DNA of 47,682 bases from Prolixibacteraceae bacterium (lineage in GTDB: Bacteria; Bacteroidota; Bacteroidia; Bacteroidales; Prolixibacteraceae), in contig JABGRN010000037.1 of NCBI GenBank assembly GCA_018648265.1, positions 1 through 47,682 on the forward strand, in the 5' to 3' direction. Of the stretch, positions 25,859 to 33,843 are shown piece after piece. The position numbers and the translations under genes are program-made. The stretch's first letter is position 1. Every line of letters begins with the position of its first letter. The notes beneath the pieces were generated by a model that ran no database searches, was not told the DNA's origin, and worked only from the letters and a program-made list of their open reading frames with translations.

Positions 25859-26378
25859 TGGGATATAATTTTTGTTTCATGTATTCACTCGGATCATTTG
25901 TACTTCTTCCCGGACGAGGGAAGAATGTCTCTTCAGCATATTTTTTTGTATCGAAATCGCGGCGCATCGGTGGAATATTATCCCAGCCTTCCAAAATAAA
26001 CGACTCATCAACTCTTGGGCTGCCAGGAAAATCAATTCCAAACATCTCTTTTAATTCACGCTGATATGTTGCCACCTGATTCCATAAATGATGAACAGTA
26101 GTCATTTCGGCTTTTTCGCGTAAAATTTTGGTTCGTATTCCCAAATCAATTTTCTTTTCCGGACTGTTCAAAATGTATGTTAATTGAAAAATCCCGTCTT
26201 CAATCCAGTCAACTGCGGTCATTAAAACAAAGTGTTTAAATCCCTCATAATCGCGAAGGTAGGCCAGCAATTGCACAACATTTTCTTTATCGATTGTTAA
26301 GAAAGTAAGATTCTTCCTTTGATATTCGATTTCCGAAATATTGAATTTATATCCTAAATCTTTTATAAAATTCTTCAT
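25851..26378 (-). CDS. NuoC/MbhK-like 30-kDa subunit
   Basis: The 175-aa protein matches the complex I 30-kDa subunit: FKHFVLMTAVDWIEDGIFQLTYILNSPEKKIDLGIRTKI, then the family signature around WNQVATYQRELKEMFGIDFPGSPR. It has no cofactor and holds the NuoB- and NuoD-like subunits together in the hydrophilic arm. The tail region WDNIPPMRRDFDTKKYAEETFFPRPGR is typical. Its start lies 3 nt after the NuoB-like stop and its end overlaps the NuoD-like start, so the hydrophilic subunits are translated as a coupled set. Confidence 0.92.
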   Translation of the reverse strand: MKNFIKDLGYKFNISEIEYQRKNLTFLTIDKENVVQLLAYLRDYEGFKHFVLMTAVDWIEDGIFQLTYILNSPEKKIDLGIRTKILREKAEMTTVHHLWNQVATYQRELKEMFGIDFPGSPRVDESFILEGWDNIPPMRRDFDTKKYAEETFFPRPGRSTNDPSEYMKQKLYPNE

Positions 26379-26381
26379 CTT

Positions 26382-27053
26382 TTACCAGTTATAATCGGGC
26401 ATGTTCCAGTCCTTAATTATCTTTTTCTGATTGGCTTTGTACCAATCGAAATTCTCAACATATTCGTTTGCTTTTTCAGCACGGCCGGTTTTAATCAGCT
26501 CTTTTAATTTTCCAAAACCGGCAAGCAAAGCTTCGGGGCGAGGCATACAACCAGCAATGTAAACATCAACTGGCATGTATTGGTCTAATCTGTTTATGGT
26601 ATTGTAACTGTCCCAGTACATTCCGCCATTAATTGTACAACTGCCTAGTGCAATAACATATTTCGGGCTTTGCATTTGCTCGTAACTGCGAATTACCCTT
26701 TTTAATGTTTTTACAGAAAGGTAACCTGAAATAATAAATGCATTTGATTGACGCGGGGTTGGGCGCATTTGCACACCGTAACGAAACATATCGAAACGTG
26801 GTGTCACCAGCGGCGGAATTTCAATACTTCCACATCCGGTTCCAAAACCCAAAACCCAAATAGATTCGGAACGTGCCCAGTTCAAAAATTTCTCTACAAT
26901 TTTTATTTTATAGGGTTCTGACACCTGTGGACGAGCATCGCAGAAATAATCCTGCATCGGATCTATTTCAATAATACTTCCATCGGGTGCTGTAGCTTCA
27001 CGTTTTTTGTTCTCTTCGTGAAGGAATTTATCGTTATCGTCTGTTTCTTTCAT
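26382..27053 (-). CDS. NuoB/MbhJ-like FeS subunit with three cluster cysteines
   Basis: This is the subunit that binds the terminal [4Fe-4S] cluster (N2 in complex I), next to the active site. Complex I has tandem Cys (CC) plus two more; hydrogenases have CXXC. Here the first block reads GFGTGCGSIE with a single Cys (C74), followed by ALGSC (C139) and AGCMPRPE (C169). One ligand is therefore missing or supplied by something else. I start at the ATG at 27053 (MKETDDNDKF); the frame stays open to 27125 only because a repeat-like insert lies in front. Length 223 aa from this start. Confidence 0.9.
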   Translation of the reverse strand: MKETDDNDKFLHEENKKREATAPDGSIIEIDPMQDYFCDARPQVSEPYKIKIVEKFLNWARSESIWVLGFGTGCGSIEIPPLVTPRFDMFRYGVQMRPTPRQSNAFIISGYLSVKTLKRVIRSYEQMQSPKYVIALGSCTINGGMYWDSYNTINRLDQYMPVDVYIAGCMPRPEALLAGFGKLKELIKTGRAEKANEYVENFDWYKANQKKIIKDWNMPDYNW

Positions 27054-27058
27054 CTTTA

Positions 27059-27141
27059 AAAAATTGGTTGGAAGACCGAAGACCGAAGCTGGAAGTTTAT
27101 CTTCAGTAGCCGTAAGTCTATTCATCCTCCTTTATGATTAT
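27059..27141. repeat. Dispersed repeat in front of the nuoB-like gene
   Basis: The stretch contains AAATTGGTTGGAAG, tandem ACCGAAG units and, at its far end, GTCTATTCATCCTCCTTTAT. The same start and end motifs, in the same order, occur at about 38083-38156 before a YeeE-like gene. On the minus strand the far end reads AAAGGAGG directly before an ATG (27125), so the unit could bring a ribosome-binding site or have been inserted behind one. It adds a possible 24-residue N-terminal extension to the NuoB-like protein. Confidence 0.5.
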
Positions 27142-27165
27142 TGCTAAATCACGAATTTTTCTTCA

Positions 27166-28074
27166 TTATATGATTATAATAATTGCAATTATTCCCAGCA
27201 CCAGTGGAATTTTCACAAACCACCTTACCGACTGTTCTATTCTGAACCTCGGGAAAACCATACCTACAAAAACGCTCCAGAAATAAATAAGGAAAGTTTT
27301 CAAAATGAGTTCGAACCAATTTGTTGCCCCTCCAAAAAACAGGTTCATAAAAAGAGCTGCTTCCACCACATGTAAAATGGCTGCATTGGTACGCAAAACT
27401 CCTAAATAAGTTGAATGGTACTCGGTTGGAGGACCAATTGGAATTTCGTTGGGCGCTTTTACCAAATTAAAAGGCGAGTGCCCGAATGCACCCAGTAGCG
27501 ACAACATTGCTGCTGCTGTGGCAAACGGATTGGTTATCATTGTCCAGTTTGCAATTCCTCCCTGCTGTGCTGCAACAATTTCAGAAATAGAAAGGGTATT
27601 GTATTGAACAGCAAGTGCAATAACCGCCAATGTCATTGGAACTTCGATGGTTGTAAACTGCGACAAACCACGACCAATTCCAATTGCCGAATACGGATGG
27701 CCACCTTCACCGGCACCAAGTGCCATTCCTAACATTCCAAAAAACTGGAAGTAAAGAATCAAAATTAAATCGCCGGAGAACGAAAAGTTAGACCAGTGGT
27801 CGGAACCAAAAATCAGTGGAAGAAAAAGGAAAATCCCAACTCCACCCGACAAACGGAAAACCGGCCCGAGGTAAAACATAATCCCATGCGTAATTTGTGT
27901 ACGGATGGCATAATTTTTAACTAAATCGATATAGGGCTGGTAAATTGGAATACCGTGTCGTTTCGCAACACGCGCACCAATTTTTCGCATTGTACCACCC
28001 ATAATTAATCCCCAGTTTAGGACGATAAACAATCCCAACAGGGTCCAAAGTATTTTGCTAACAGTAAATTCCAT
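27166..28074 (-). CDS. NuoH/MbhM-like membrane subunit
   Basis: The 302-aa membrane protein connects the hydrophilic arm to the ion-pumping subunits. About eight hydrophobic helices are visible. The charged loops GAGEGGHPYSAIGIGRGLSQFTTIEVPMTLAV and FNLVKAPNEIPIGPPTEYHSTYLGVLR correspond to the conserved Glu-rich channel loops of NuoH and of group 4 hydrogenase subunits. The second loop looks closer to the hydrogenase/MBX type than to complex I; that is a judgement by eye. The start codon directly follows the stop of the 1051-aa gene. Confidence 0.92.
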   Translation of the reverse strand: MEFTVSKILWTLLGLFIVLNWGLIMGGTMRKIGARVAKRHGIPIYQPYIDLVKNYAIRTQITHGIMFYLGPVFRLSGGVGIFLFLPLIFGSDHWSNFSFSGDLILILYFQFFGMLGMALGAGEGGHPYSAIGIGRGLSQFTTIEVPMTLAVIALAVQYNTLSISEIVAAQQGGIANWTMITNPFATAAAMLSLLGAFGHSPFNLVKAPNEIPIGPPTEYHSTYLGVLRTNAAILHVVEAALFMNLFFGGATNWFELILKTFLIYFWSVFVGMVFPRFRIEQSVRWFVKIPLVLGIIAIIIII

Positions 28075-31000
28075 TTAAATTGCAGTTAAATAAATGATGA
28101 ATACAATAACTATATATGAAACAAGATGAATGGCGTAGCTTTGACCGTTGCCACTATAAATACGACGGATAAAATTACCGGTCGATTCAACAAGGTTTGT
28201 AGTATAATTCCAGAAATTTGTAATTCCGGGAGCAACTAAAAAGCCAAGTGCTTTATTATATCCTGCATAAATATTGTGAGATACATGAGTCAATTCAGGA
28301 CGCTCAGGACGCTCAGCAGCGTAAACCATATTGAACTGTTCCACTTTCTGCGCCTTGCGACTCATAAACATTAACCAACCCAGCAGAACGACAAACATAC
28401 CGCCAATTACAACCATAATTGTGGTAGCATCCCAATAACCCAATGTGCTTAAAGCTTTTGTTCCTTCCCAGGTTAACTGGTTTGATGGGAACGCCATAGC
28501 GATCGCATTTCCGATTGGTTTCAGGATTAAATCCGGTTTTGCTGAAAAAACCATAATTCCGATTATTAAAATATATTGAGGAAGTAAGAACCAAATTGAC
28601 AGTTCTTTTACATTACGATGATTGTCTTTTAATTGCCCAAGAAATACAGAATAAATTAATTTGAAAAGATACAGGAATGCGATAGTTCCGGCAAAGAAAA
28701 CAACTGCTCCCTGAAAATACCAGCCTTTCATTATTACCGCATTATAAAACAACCATTTTCCGCCAAACCCCGAAAGTGGAGGAATACCAGCCAGCGTAAT
28801 TATTCCGATTAAAACGGCAATAAACGAGAAGGGCATTTTTTTGATTAAGCCACCCATTTCGTACATGTTGTGCGTACCCAATTTCATTACAATTCCACCA
28901 ATAGCAAGGAAGAGAATGGCTTTAAACATAAAGTGATTGATTGTGTATGTTAGTCCGGTTAACCAACCCATGTGAGTCATTATTGCAAAAGCAAAAAGGA
29001 TGTAACCCAGCTGCCCGATACTTGAATACGCTAAAAGACGTTTTGCATCTTCTTGAAAAATTGCACCGAGATTACCAACCAAAGCAGTTAAAGCACCAAT
29101 CCATCCTAAAACATAAAATAAGCCCGAATAACTATTTTGTTCTCCACCGCTAGCCAGCATTAATAATATCAATCCAAAAACTCCGGCTTTTAATAGTATT
29201 GCTGAAACCATTGGTGACACATCCGATTCGGCTTCGCCATGTGCGCCGGGTAACCAAATGTGTAGTCCAAGCGACGCAGTTTTGGTCATAAAACCAACTG
29301 CCATTAAACTCATCGCCAACACCGGATAAACTTTAATACTGGAAAGCAAATCTAAACTTAGTCCGCTGTTTCCGGCAGAAACCATTCCAAATCCCAGAAG
29401 AATTAAATAGGCTCCACCAACCGAGAACAACATATAACTGAGTGCGTGTGGCATCGATTTTTTTCCGCGGATTATTAAGAAATAAGAACCAATTGTCATA
29501 ATTTCCCAGGCAAAGAAAAATTGCAGCAGATTTGAAGCCTCAATTAAAAGTGCCAAACCTCCAAACATGAGCATTGCCGATGGATAAAATCCTTCACGTT
29601 TCCCTTTAATCTGGAACCCGGGAATAAGTGTTAGAATTCCTCCAACAAGGAAAATAATAGTGAATATAAATTTTATTGTATCCTGCCCCGGGATAAGCAA
29701 ATATGCAAACCAGCCGGTGGCAAGTATTGAAAGCGAATTTTTTACAAAAGCAGGCAAAAAATCAACAACTAAAAGAACTGCGACAACCAGCAGTGGCAAA
29801 TAATTTATTGTGTTTCCAAATTCAACCGATTGCGAAACAAAATAACCAACGGCATAAAGTCCCAATCCGAAAAGAATAACGGGAATATATTTTGAAAGTT
29901 TTATTTCGGGTAATGTGCCAGCTTCGAGTTTGATTGAATAACCAGCCCAGCGCATTAAATAAACTACTTCGAAAAACGAACCTACCAGGATTGCAATAAT
30001 TACTGCAAATTGACCTTGTGCTGATAACTCCATTACCAATTGCCATTTTCCCCAAAACGATGGAAATGGAGGAAAGCCAAGCAGTGCGAGTATAAAAGAT
30101 AGAAACAAAAACAGTAAAACCGGTTTTTTGCGTAACACCGACCACTCTTTAATATTTTCAGCTTTTATAATTCCTGAAATCCAAAACAAACCGGCTTTTG
30201 CAAAATAATGACTGGTTAATATTCCGAAGAAAATAAGTTTAAAATTACTGTTTGAATGGGGCAATAAACCCATAATTGCGATTAACAATCCGATTTGCCC
30301 AACCGACGAATAACCCAATAATCGGCGTGCTTTTTTCTGGTTTATACCCAGCAGGTTCGAACCCACAAAAGTTACAATACCAATTAAACTAATGTAATGC
30401 ATTAAACTGTCGCCGGCCATTCCGGTAAATTTGTACAATACATATAAGTTTGCCGTACCAACTGCTGATGATAATATTGCCGACAAACCCGGGTGAGCTG
30501 CCTGATACACGTCGAGTGCCCAACCGTTGGCAGGAAAAGGTTTTAATTCAAGAATAATTGCAATCAGAATTAAAAAAGACGAAATTAGCGCTCCTTGTTT
30601 TATTGCCGGATTACTTTGAATAATCTGGTCTAAATTCAATGAGCCGGTAAAACGGTAAATAAATATTATTCCTATTAAAAAAATACCTGCTATTATTCCG
30701 GTTGCCAACATGTATTTAAAACCTGCCGAAACTGCTTTTACACCTTTTTGAAGAATGACTAATCCTGCAACAGCGATACTTCCAACTTCAAGGAAAACAA
30801 AAATGTTAAAAAGGTCGCGGGAGAGAACAATCACGTTCAAACTCATAAAAAGCACCAGAAAAACCACCTGACTTCCTGAGCCGTTCTTTTTGAGTGTCGA
30901 CCCCATATAAATTGCTCCGAGCAGTCCAACAATATTTATCAAACTAGCAATTACCGCTTCGTTTAAACCCATCAACAAATTAATGGAAAAAGGCGGTTTG

Positions 31001-31230
31001 TATCCTGCAGTAAAAATTTGCTGAGCTTCAACTAAATTGTTTGCCAGCCCGTACAACCACTGCAAAGAAACAATGGTGTTGAAAAGAAGAGCAGCAATTA
31101 ACAAAATGTAGGAAGTGCGCTGCGCTTTATTTCCAAGCAAACCCATAAAGAAAGCAATCCCAAGCGAAACAGCGATGATATTTATCGGAGAAATCATATT
31201 CATTGTCAAAATGCTTAAAATATTTACCAT
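28075..31230 (-). CDS. Fusion of two antiporter-like (MrpD/NuoL-M-N-type) subunits
   Basis: At 1051 aa this is about twice the length of a NuoM/MrpD protein and contains two full antiporter modules in tandem. Module 1 (about 1-490) has VFLEVGSIAVAG with the TM5 Glu, LELKPFPANGWALDVYQAAHPG with the TM7 Lys, and TSHYFAKAGLFW. Module 2 (about 515-930) has FFAWEIMTIGSYFLI, FMTKTASLGLHIWLPGAHGEAESD and INHFMFKAILFLAIGG. A C-terminal extension ends in one more helix (YAIHLVSYIVIVFIIYL), reminiscent of the lateral-helix tail of NuoL/MbhI. It would provide two ion channels of the complex. Its start overlaps the mnhC gene by 7 nt. Confidence 0.92.
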   Translation of the reverse strand: MVNILSILTMNMISPINIIAVSLGIAFFMGLLGNKAQRTSYILLIAALLFNTIVSLQWLYGLANNLVEAQQIFTAGYKPPFSINLLMGLNEAVIASLINIVGLLGAIYMGSTLKKNGSGSQVVFLVLFMSLNVIVLSRDLFNIFVFLEVGSIAVAGLVILQKGVKAVSAGFKYMLATGIIAGIFLIGIIFIYRFTGSLNLDQIIQSNPAIKQGALISSFLILIAIILELKPFPANGWALDVYQAAHPGLSAILSSAVGTANLYVLYKFTGMAGDSLMHYISLIGIVTFVGSNLLGINQKKARRLLGYSSVGQIGLLIAIMGLLPHSNSNFKLIFFGILTSHYFAKAGLFWISGIIKAENIKEWSVLRKKPVLLFLFLSFILALLGFPPFPSFWGKWQLVMELSAQGQFAVIIAILVGSFFEVVYLMRWAGYSIKLEAGTLPEIKLSKYIPVILFGLGLYAVGYFVSQSVEFGNTINYLPLLVVAVLLVVDFLPAFVKNSLSILATGWFAYLLIPGQDTIKFIFTIIFLVGGILTLIPGFQIKGKREGFYPSAMLMFGGLALLIEASNLLQFFFAWEIMTIGSYFLIIRGKKSMPHALSYMLFSVGGAYLILLGFGMVSAGNSGLSLDLLSSIKVYPVLAMSLMAVGFMTKTASLGLHIWLPGAHGEAESDVSPMVSAILLKAGVFGLILLMLASGGEQNSYSGLFYVLGWIGALTALVGNLGAIFQEDAKRLLAYSSIGQLGYILFAFAIMTHMGWLTGLTYTINHFMFKAILFLAIGGIVMKLGTHNMYEMGGLIKKMPFSFIAVLIGIITLAGIPPLSGFGGKWLFYNAVIMKGWYFQGAVVFFAGTIAFLYLFKLIYSVFLGQLKDNHRNVKELSIWFLLPQYILIIGIMVFSAKPDLILKPIGNAIAMAFPSNQLTWEGTKALSTLGYWDATTIMVVIGGMFVVLLGWLMFMSRKAQKVEQFNMVYAAERPERPELTHVSHNIYAGYNKALGFLVAPGITNFWNYTTNLVESTGNFIRRIYSGNGQSYAIHLVSYIVIVFIIYLTAI

Positions 31231-31580
31231 TTCAGTTCTTTAAAATCAGTAATGTTGAGCGACTTTTTCGCCTGATATAATTTCAATGCGTATGCCAGCA
31301 TTAAGGCTGTAACACCCAAACCGATTACAATGGCTGTTAATACCAGTGCCTGCGGAATTGGGTCAACAATTTTATCGGCTGCATTAGATGTTCCAACAAC
31401 TTTGTCGAGAATTGGTGCAGTGCCGCCTTTTATATAACCCACGGTTACAATTAGCACGTGCAAACCTGTGTCGAACAATGAAAAGCCGATTATTATTTTT
31501 AGAATATTTTTATTTGAAAGGATGCCAAACAAACCAATCAGAATTAATGCGAAAGCTGTAATTAATGCTATTGTTTCCAT
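31224..31580 (-). CDS. MnhC/MrpC/MbhG-like subunit (NuoK-like)
   Basis: The 118-aa protein has three hydrophobic helices and the NuoK/MrpC pattern: LIGLFGILSNKNILKIIIGFSLFDTGLHVLIVTVGYIKGG, DPIPQALVLTAIVIGLGVTALMLAYAL. The DPIPQALVLTAIVI string is the hallmark of MrpC. It contributes carboxylates to the ion path in Mrp antiporters and MBH-type complexes. It follows the MnhB-like gene by 11 nt and overlaps the start of the large antiporter fusion. Confidence 0.93.
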   Translation of the reverse strand: METIALITAFALILIGLFGILSNKNILKIIIGFSLFDTGLHVLIVTVGYIKGGTAPILDKVVGTSNAADKIVDPIPQALVLTAIVIGLGVTALMLAYALKLYQAKKSLNITDFKELKW

Positions 31581-31591
31581 TGAATAGATTT

Positions 31592-32302
31592 TTATTGTTT
31601 GTAATTTTTCATCTGAATCCCTTGGAAATTAGAAAGGATATTGGAAAGTTCTGAACCTACTTTTAAGCCAACTAGAGAGTAAATTATTGGAATTGCACCG
31701 GCACTAAATAGTTTTCCAAAAGTACCCAGTGGTAAAATTTTATTATCGAGGAAACCACCTGCAAGTAAAATTCCCAGTACTCCAATAAATACAAATGAAA
31801 TTCCTGAAACAGATTCTACAGTGGCAATTATTCGATGATTGATTTGGAAACGAGGATTTGCCATTAACATTAATACAAACGACGTGGCAACAATTGCTCC
31901 TCCCTGAAAACCACCACCAGGAGTTAAATGTCCGTTTACAAAAACATAAATTCCAAGTACCATTACAATTGGCATCAGCAAGCGGGAAGCTGTTAGTATT
32001 ATTTCGCTGGTTTCACGTTTTGGAGAGTTTTCCTCTTTATTAGTATTCTCTGTTTTGAGGAAAAAACTAACTATGGCAGCAACCAAAAACAAAATGGTAA
32101 CCTCGCCCAAAGTATCGAGTCCCCTGTAAGTTACAATTACAGATGTTACCAGGTTTGGAGCACCCACTTCTTCGACACCATTATTTGCATAATGAGTTGC
32201 TAGCGGAGTCAATGTATCGCTACTTCCAAAATTCCAAAACAGGCTAACAAAAACAGTTGCCAGCCCGGCTAAAATTGCTATTATTAAAATGTTACGAATC
32301 AT
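31592..32302 (-). CDS. MnhB/MrpB-like subunit (MbhE-F equivalent)
   Basis: At 236 aa this covers both the MbhE-like N-terminal part (helix, then GLDTLGEVTILFLVAAIVSFFL) and the MnhB domain (SRLLMPIVMVLGIYVFVNGHLTPGGGFQGGAIVATSFVLMLMAN). The GHLTPGGGFQGG string is diagnostic for MrpB. It starts with a 4-nt overlap with the gene before it. In Mrp-type modules this subunit is part of the sodium/proton translocation unit. Confidence 0.93.
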   Translation of the reverse strand: MIRNILIIAILAGLATVFVSLFWNFGSSDTLTPLATHYANNGVEEVGAPNLVTSVIVTYRGLDTLGEVTILFLVAAIVSFFLKTENTNKEENSPKRETSEIILTASRLLMPIVMVLGIYVFVNGHLTPGGGFQGGAIVATSFVLMLMANPRFQINHRIIATVESVSGISFVFIGVLGILLAGGFLDNKILPLGTFGKLFSAGAIPIIYSLVGLKVGSELSNILSNFQGIQMKNYKQ

Positions 32303-32538
32303 TTTGCTTTCCTTATTTTATTCAATACATAAAAAAAAATGATAGTAGAAAGTCCGCTGCCAATTGCAGCTTCAGTCATGGCAACATCTGGCGCAGCCAT
32401 TAACAAATACATTACCGACGCCATTAAACTTACCACTCCGGTTGCAATTACAGCAACTGCCAATTTTTTGTGAATGACAGCTGTTATCGCCATTACCAAC
32501 ATAATCAGACTTAATACAATAATTATAATCAGGCTCAT
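32299..32538 (-). CDS. MbhD-like subunit (DUF4040, MrpB N-terminal type)
   Basis: The 79-aa protein has two to three hydrophobic helices and the sequence IVLSLIMLVMAITAVIHKKLAVAVIATGVVSLMASVMYLLMAAPDVAMTEAAIGSGLSTIIFFYVLNKIR. The APDVAMTEAAIGSGLSTIIF string is the DUF4040 signature found in MbhD and at the C-terminus of MrpA. It overlaps both neighbours by 4 nt, so the genes are translationally coupled. Confidence 0.93.
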   Translation of the reverse strand: MSLIIIIVLSLIMLVMAITAVIHKKLAVAVIATGVVSLMASVMYLLMAAPDVAMTEAAIGSGLSTIIFFYVLNKIRKAK

Positions 32539-32900
32539 TTTGCTTCCGGTTTTTGAGTTTCGTTATTTTGTTCGTTTTTCCTGAATGTGCTTAGTTTATC
32601 GACCACAGTTATATCTGCTTTTTTAATACCAATATAATGTGCTGCGCGCGCCAACATGTGCGACGAAACAGGGTTGGTGATTAAAATGAACACAATCAAC
32701 AGGAATATTTTTCCGGCGATATCGAGGTAAATCAAACCCAAACCAAACAAAGACAACAATGTGCCTAAAGTTGAGGCTTTTGTACCTGCCTGAATTCGCG
32801 TAAAAACGTCGGGCATTCGAATTAATCCGATGCTGCCAAGCAAAAGAAAAACCGACCCGATTAACGTAATAAATGCACCAATAATTTCTATAGTTTCCAT
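32535..32900 (-). CDS. MnhG/MrpG-like subunit
   Basis: The 121-aa protein has three helices, with the MrpG signature GLIRMPDVFTRIQAGTKASTLGTLLSLFGLGLIYLD and ITNPVSSHMLARAAHYIGIK. It is a small structural subunit of the sodium/proton translocation module. The charged C-terminal tail is slightly longer than usual. It follows mnhF by 2 nt. Confidence 0.93.
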   Translation of the reverse strand: METIEIIGAFITLIGSVFLLLGSIGLIRMPDVFTRIQAGTKASTLGTLLSLFGLGLIYLDIAGKIFLLIVFILITNPVSSHMLARAAHYIGIKKADITVVDKLSTFRKNEQNNETQKPEAK

Positions 32901-32902
32901 AC

Positions 32903-33163
32903 TTATAAACTTTTTTCCAGGTATCTGGCAACAATTACAACTCCAAGAAAACTTAGTAATCCATAAATCAGGGCAACGTCAATGTAAATTGTTCGTCCCG
33001 AAATATGTGTAATCATCGCAATCAACGAGATTGAAATAATAGTCATAATGTCGAAAGCAATTACTCTATCGACCAACGAACCAGCTTTGAAAAACCGATA
33101 CAATGACAGAACCAAACTTAAAAGCATTATTCCGCCGGCTATTTGTAAAATAATATTAACCAT
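32903..33163 (-). CDS. MnhF/MrpF-like subunit
   Basis: The 86-aa protein has three helices, with the MrpF pattern SLYRFFKAGSLVDRVIAFDIMTIISISLIAM and YIDVALIYGLLSFLGVVIVARYLEK. The DRVIAFD motif carries the Asp implicated in ion movement in Mrp antiporters. It overlaps mnhE by 8 nt. Confidence 0.93.
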   Translation of the reverse strand: MVNIILQIAGGIMLLSLVLSLYRFFKAGSLVDRVIAFDIMTIISISLIAMITHISGRTIYIDVALIYGLLSFLGVVIVARYLEKSL

Positions 33164-33650
33164 AAATCACCTCCAGATATTTTTCAAATTTGCGCACAAT
33201 CATATTTGTGTCTTCTTCAATATTTTCACTTTTCACATCAATCCAATGAATAAAAATGCGGTCGTCTAACAATTCCACCGTAAAAGTTCCCGGAGTAAGT
33301 GTAATCGAGTTAGTAAGAATCATCCGCCCCAGTTTCGATTTTAGTTTTGTTTTCACCTCAACAATTCCAGGATTAATTGGGAGTTTTGGGGAAATTACCC
33401 GTTTTGCAACATCGAAATTCGATTTTACCAACTCACGCAGAAAAACTAAAATGTAGAGAAATGAATAGAAAAAAGCTTTTGGAGTCAACTTCAAATCGTT
33501 AAAAATGTCGCAGGAATTACAGAAAATCAAACCAACTGCAAAAGCTACCACTGCACCCGAAATAAATACTTCTGGTGTGAGTCTATGATTGAGCAAAACC
33601 CAAATCACAAAAAGTGTTATTATTGAAATAATAAATGATTTTATTTTCAT
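33156..33650 (-). CDS. MnhE/MrpE-like subunit, first gene of the MBS-like operon
   Basis: The 164-aa protein has N-terminal hydrophobic helices and a C-terminal cytoplasmic domain with RMILTNSITLTPGTFTVELLDDRIFIHWIDV, the MrpE signature. As in archaeal mbh/mbs operons, the E-F-G genes open the operon. A -7 box (TACTTTTG on the minus strand, 33667-33674) lies about 17 nt before its ATG. The FNR-type regulator gene starts divergently about 190 bp away, suggesting oxygen or redox control. Confidence 0.92.
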   Translation of the reverse strand: MKIKSFIISIITLFVIWVLLNHRLTPEVFISGAVVAFAVGLIFCNSCDIFNDLKLTPKAFFYSFLYILVFLRELVKSNFDVAKRVISPKLPINPGIVEVKTKLKSKLGRMILTNSITLTPGTFTVELLDDRIFIHWIDVKSENIEEDTNMIVRKFEKYLEVIYG

Positions 33651-33666
33651 GAATTATATTTTGCTG

Positions 33667-33674
33667 CAAAAGTA
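33667..33674 (-). promoter_or_regulatory. -7 promoter box of the MBS-like operon
   Basis: CAAAAGTA on the plus strand reads TACTTTTG on the minus strand, matching TAnnTTTG, 17 nt before the mnhE start. It is flanked by TTGCTG and CAGCAA, an inverted repeat that could serve as an operator. Confidence 0.5.
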
Positions 33675-33843
33675 CTTCAGCAAAAAAGGTTTAAAGAATA
33701 GTGAAATATAAACCAGACTAACTTTTTCATATAAATAAAACTACATACTTACATATATCGGAATGATTATTAATATATTTGCACCGTTTTTGAGAAAGAG
33801 GGTAGCAAAAATTGCAAAGGAAAACGTTATTATTGAAGGTCTT

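Noticed and set aside
24665-28074. Ordinary complex I (NADH:quinone oxidoreductase) or group 4 [NiFe] hydrogenase
   Set aside because: Complex I is disfavoured by the missing quinone-site His and Tyr, the lost NuoB Cys and the Mrp-type subunits. A working hydrogenase is disfavoured because the four [NiFe] cysteines are not complete.
30350-30372. tRNA T-arm-like GGTTCGAACCC
   Set aside because: It is inside the coding frame of the 1051-aa membrane protein and has no surrounding cloverleaf.
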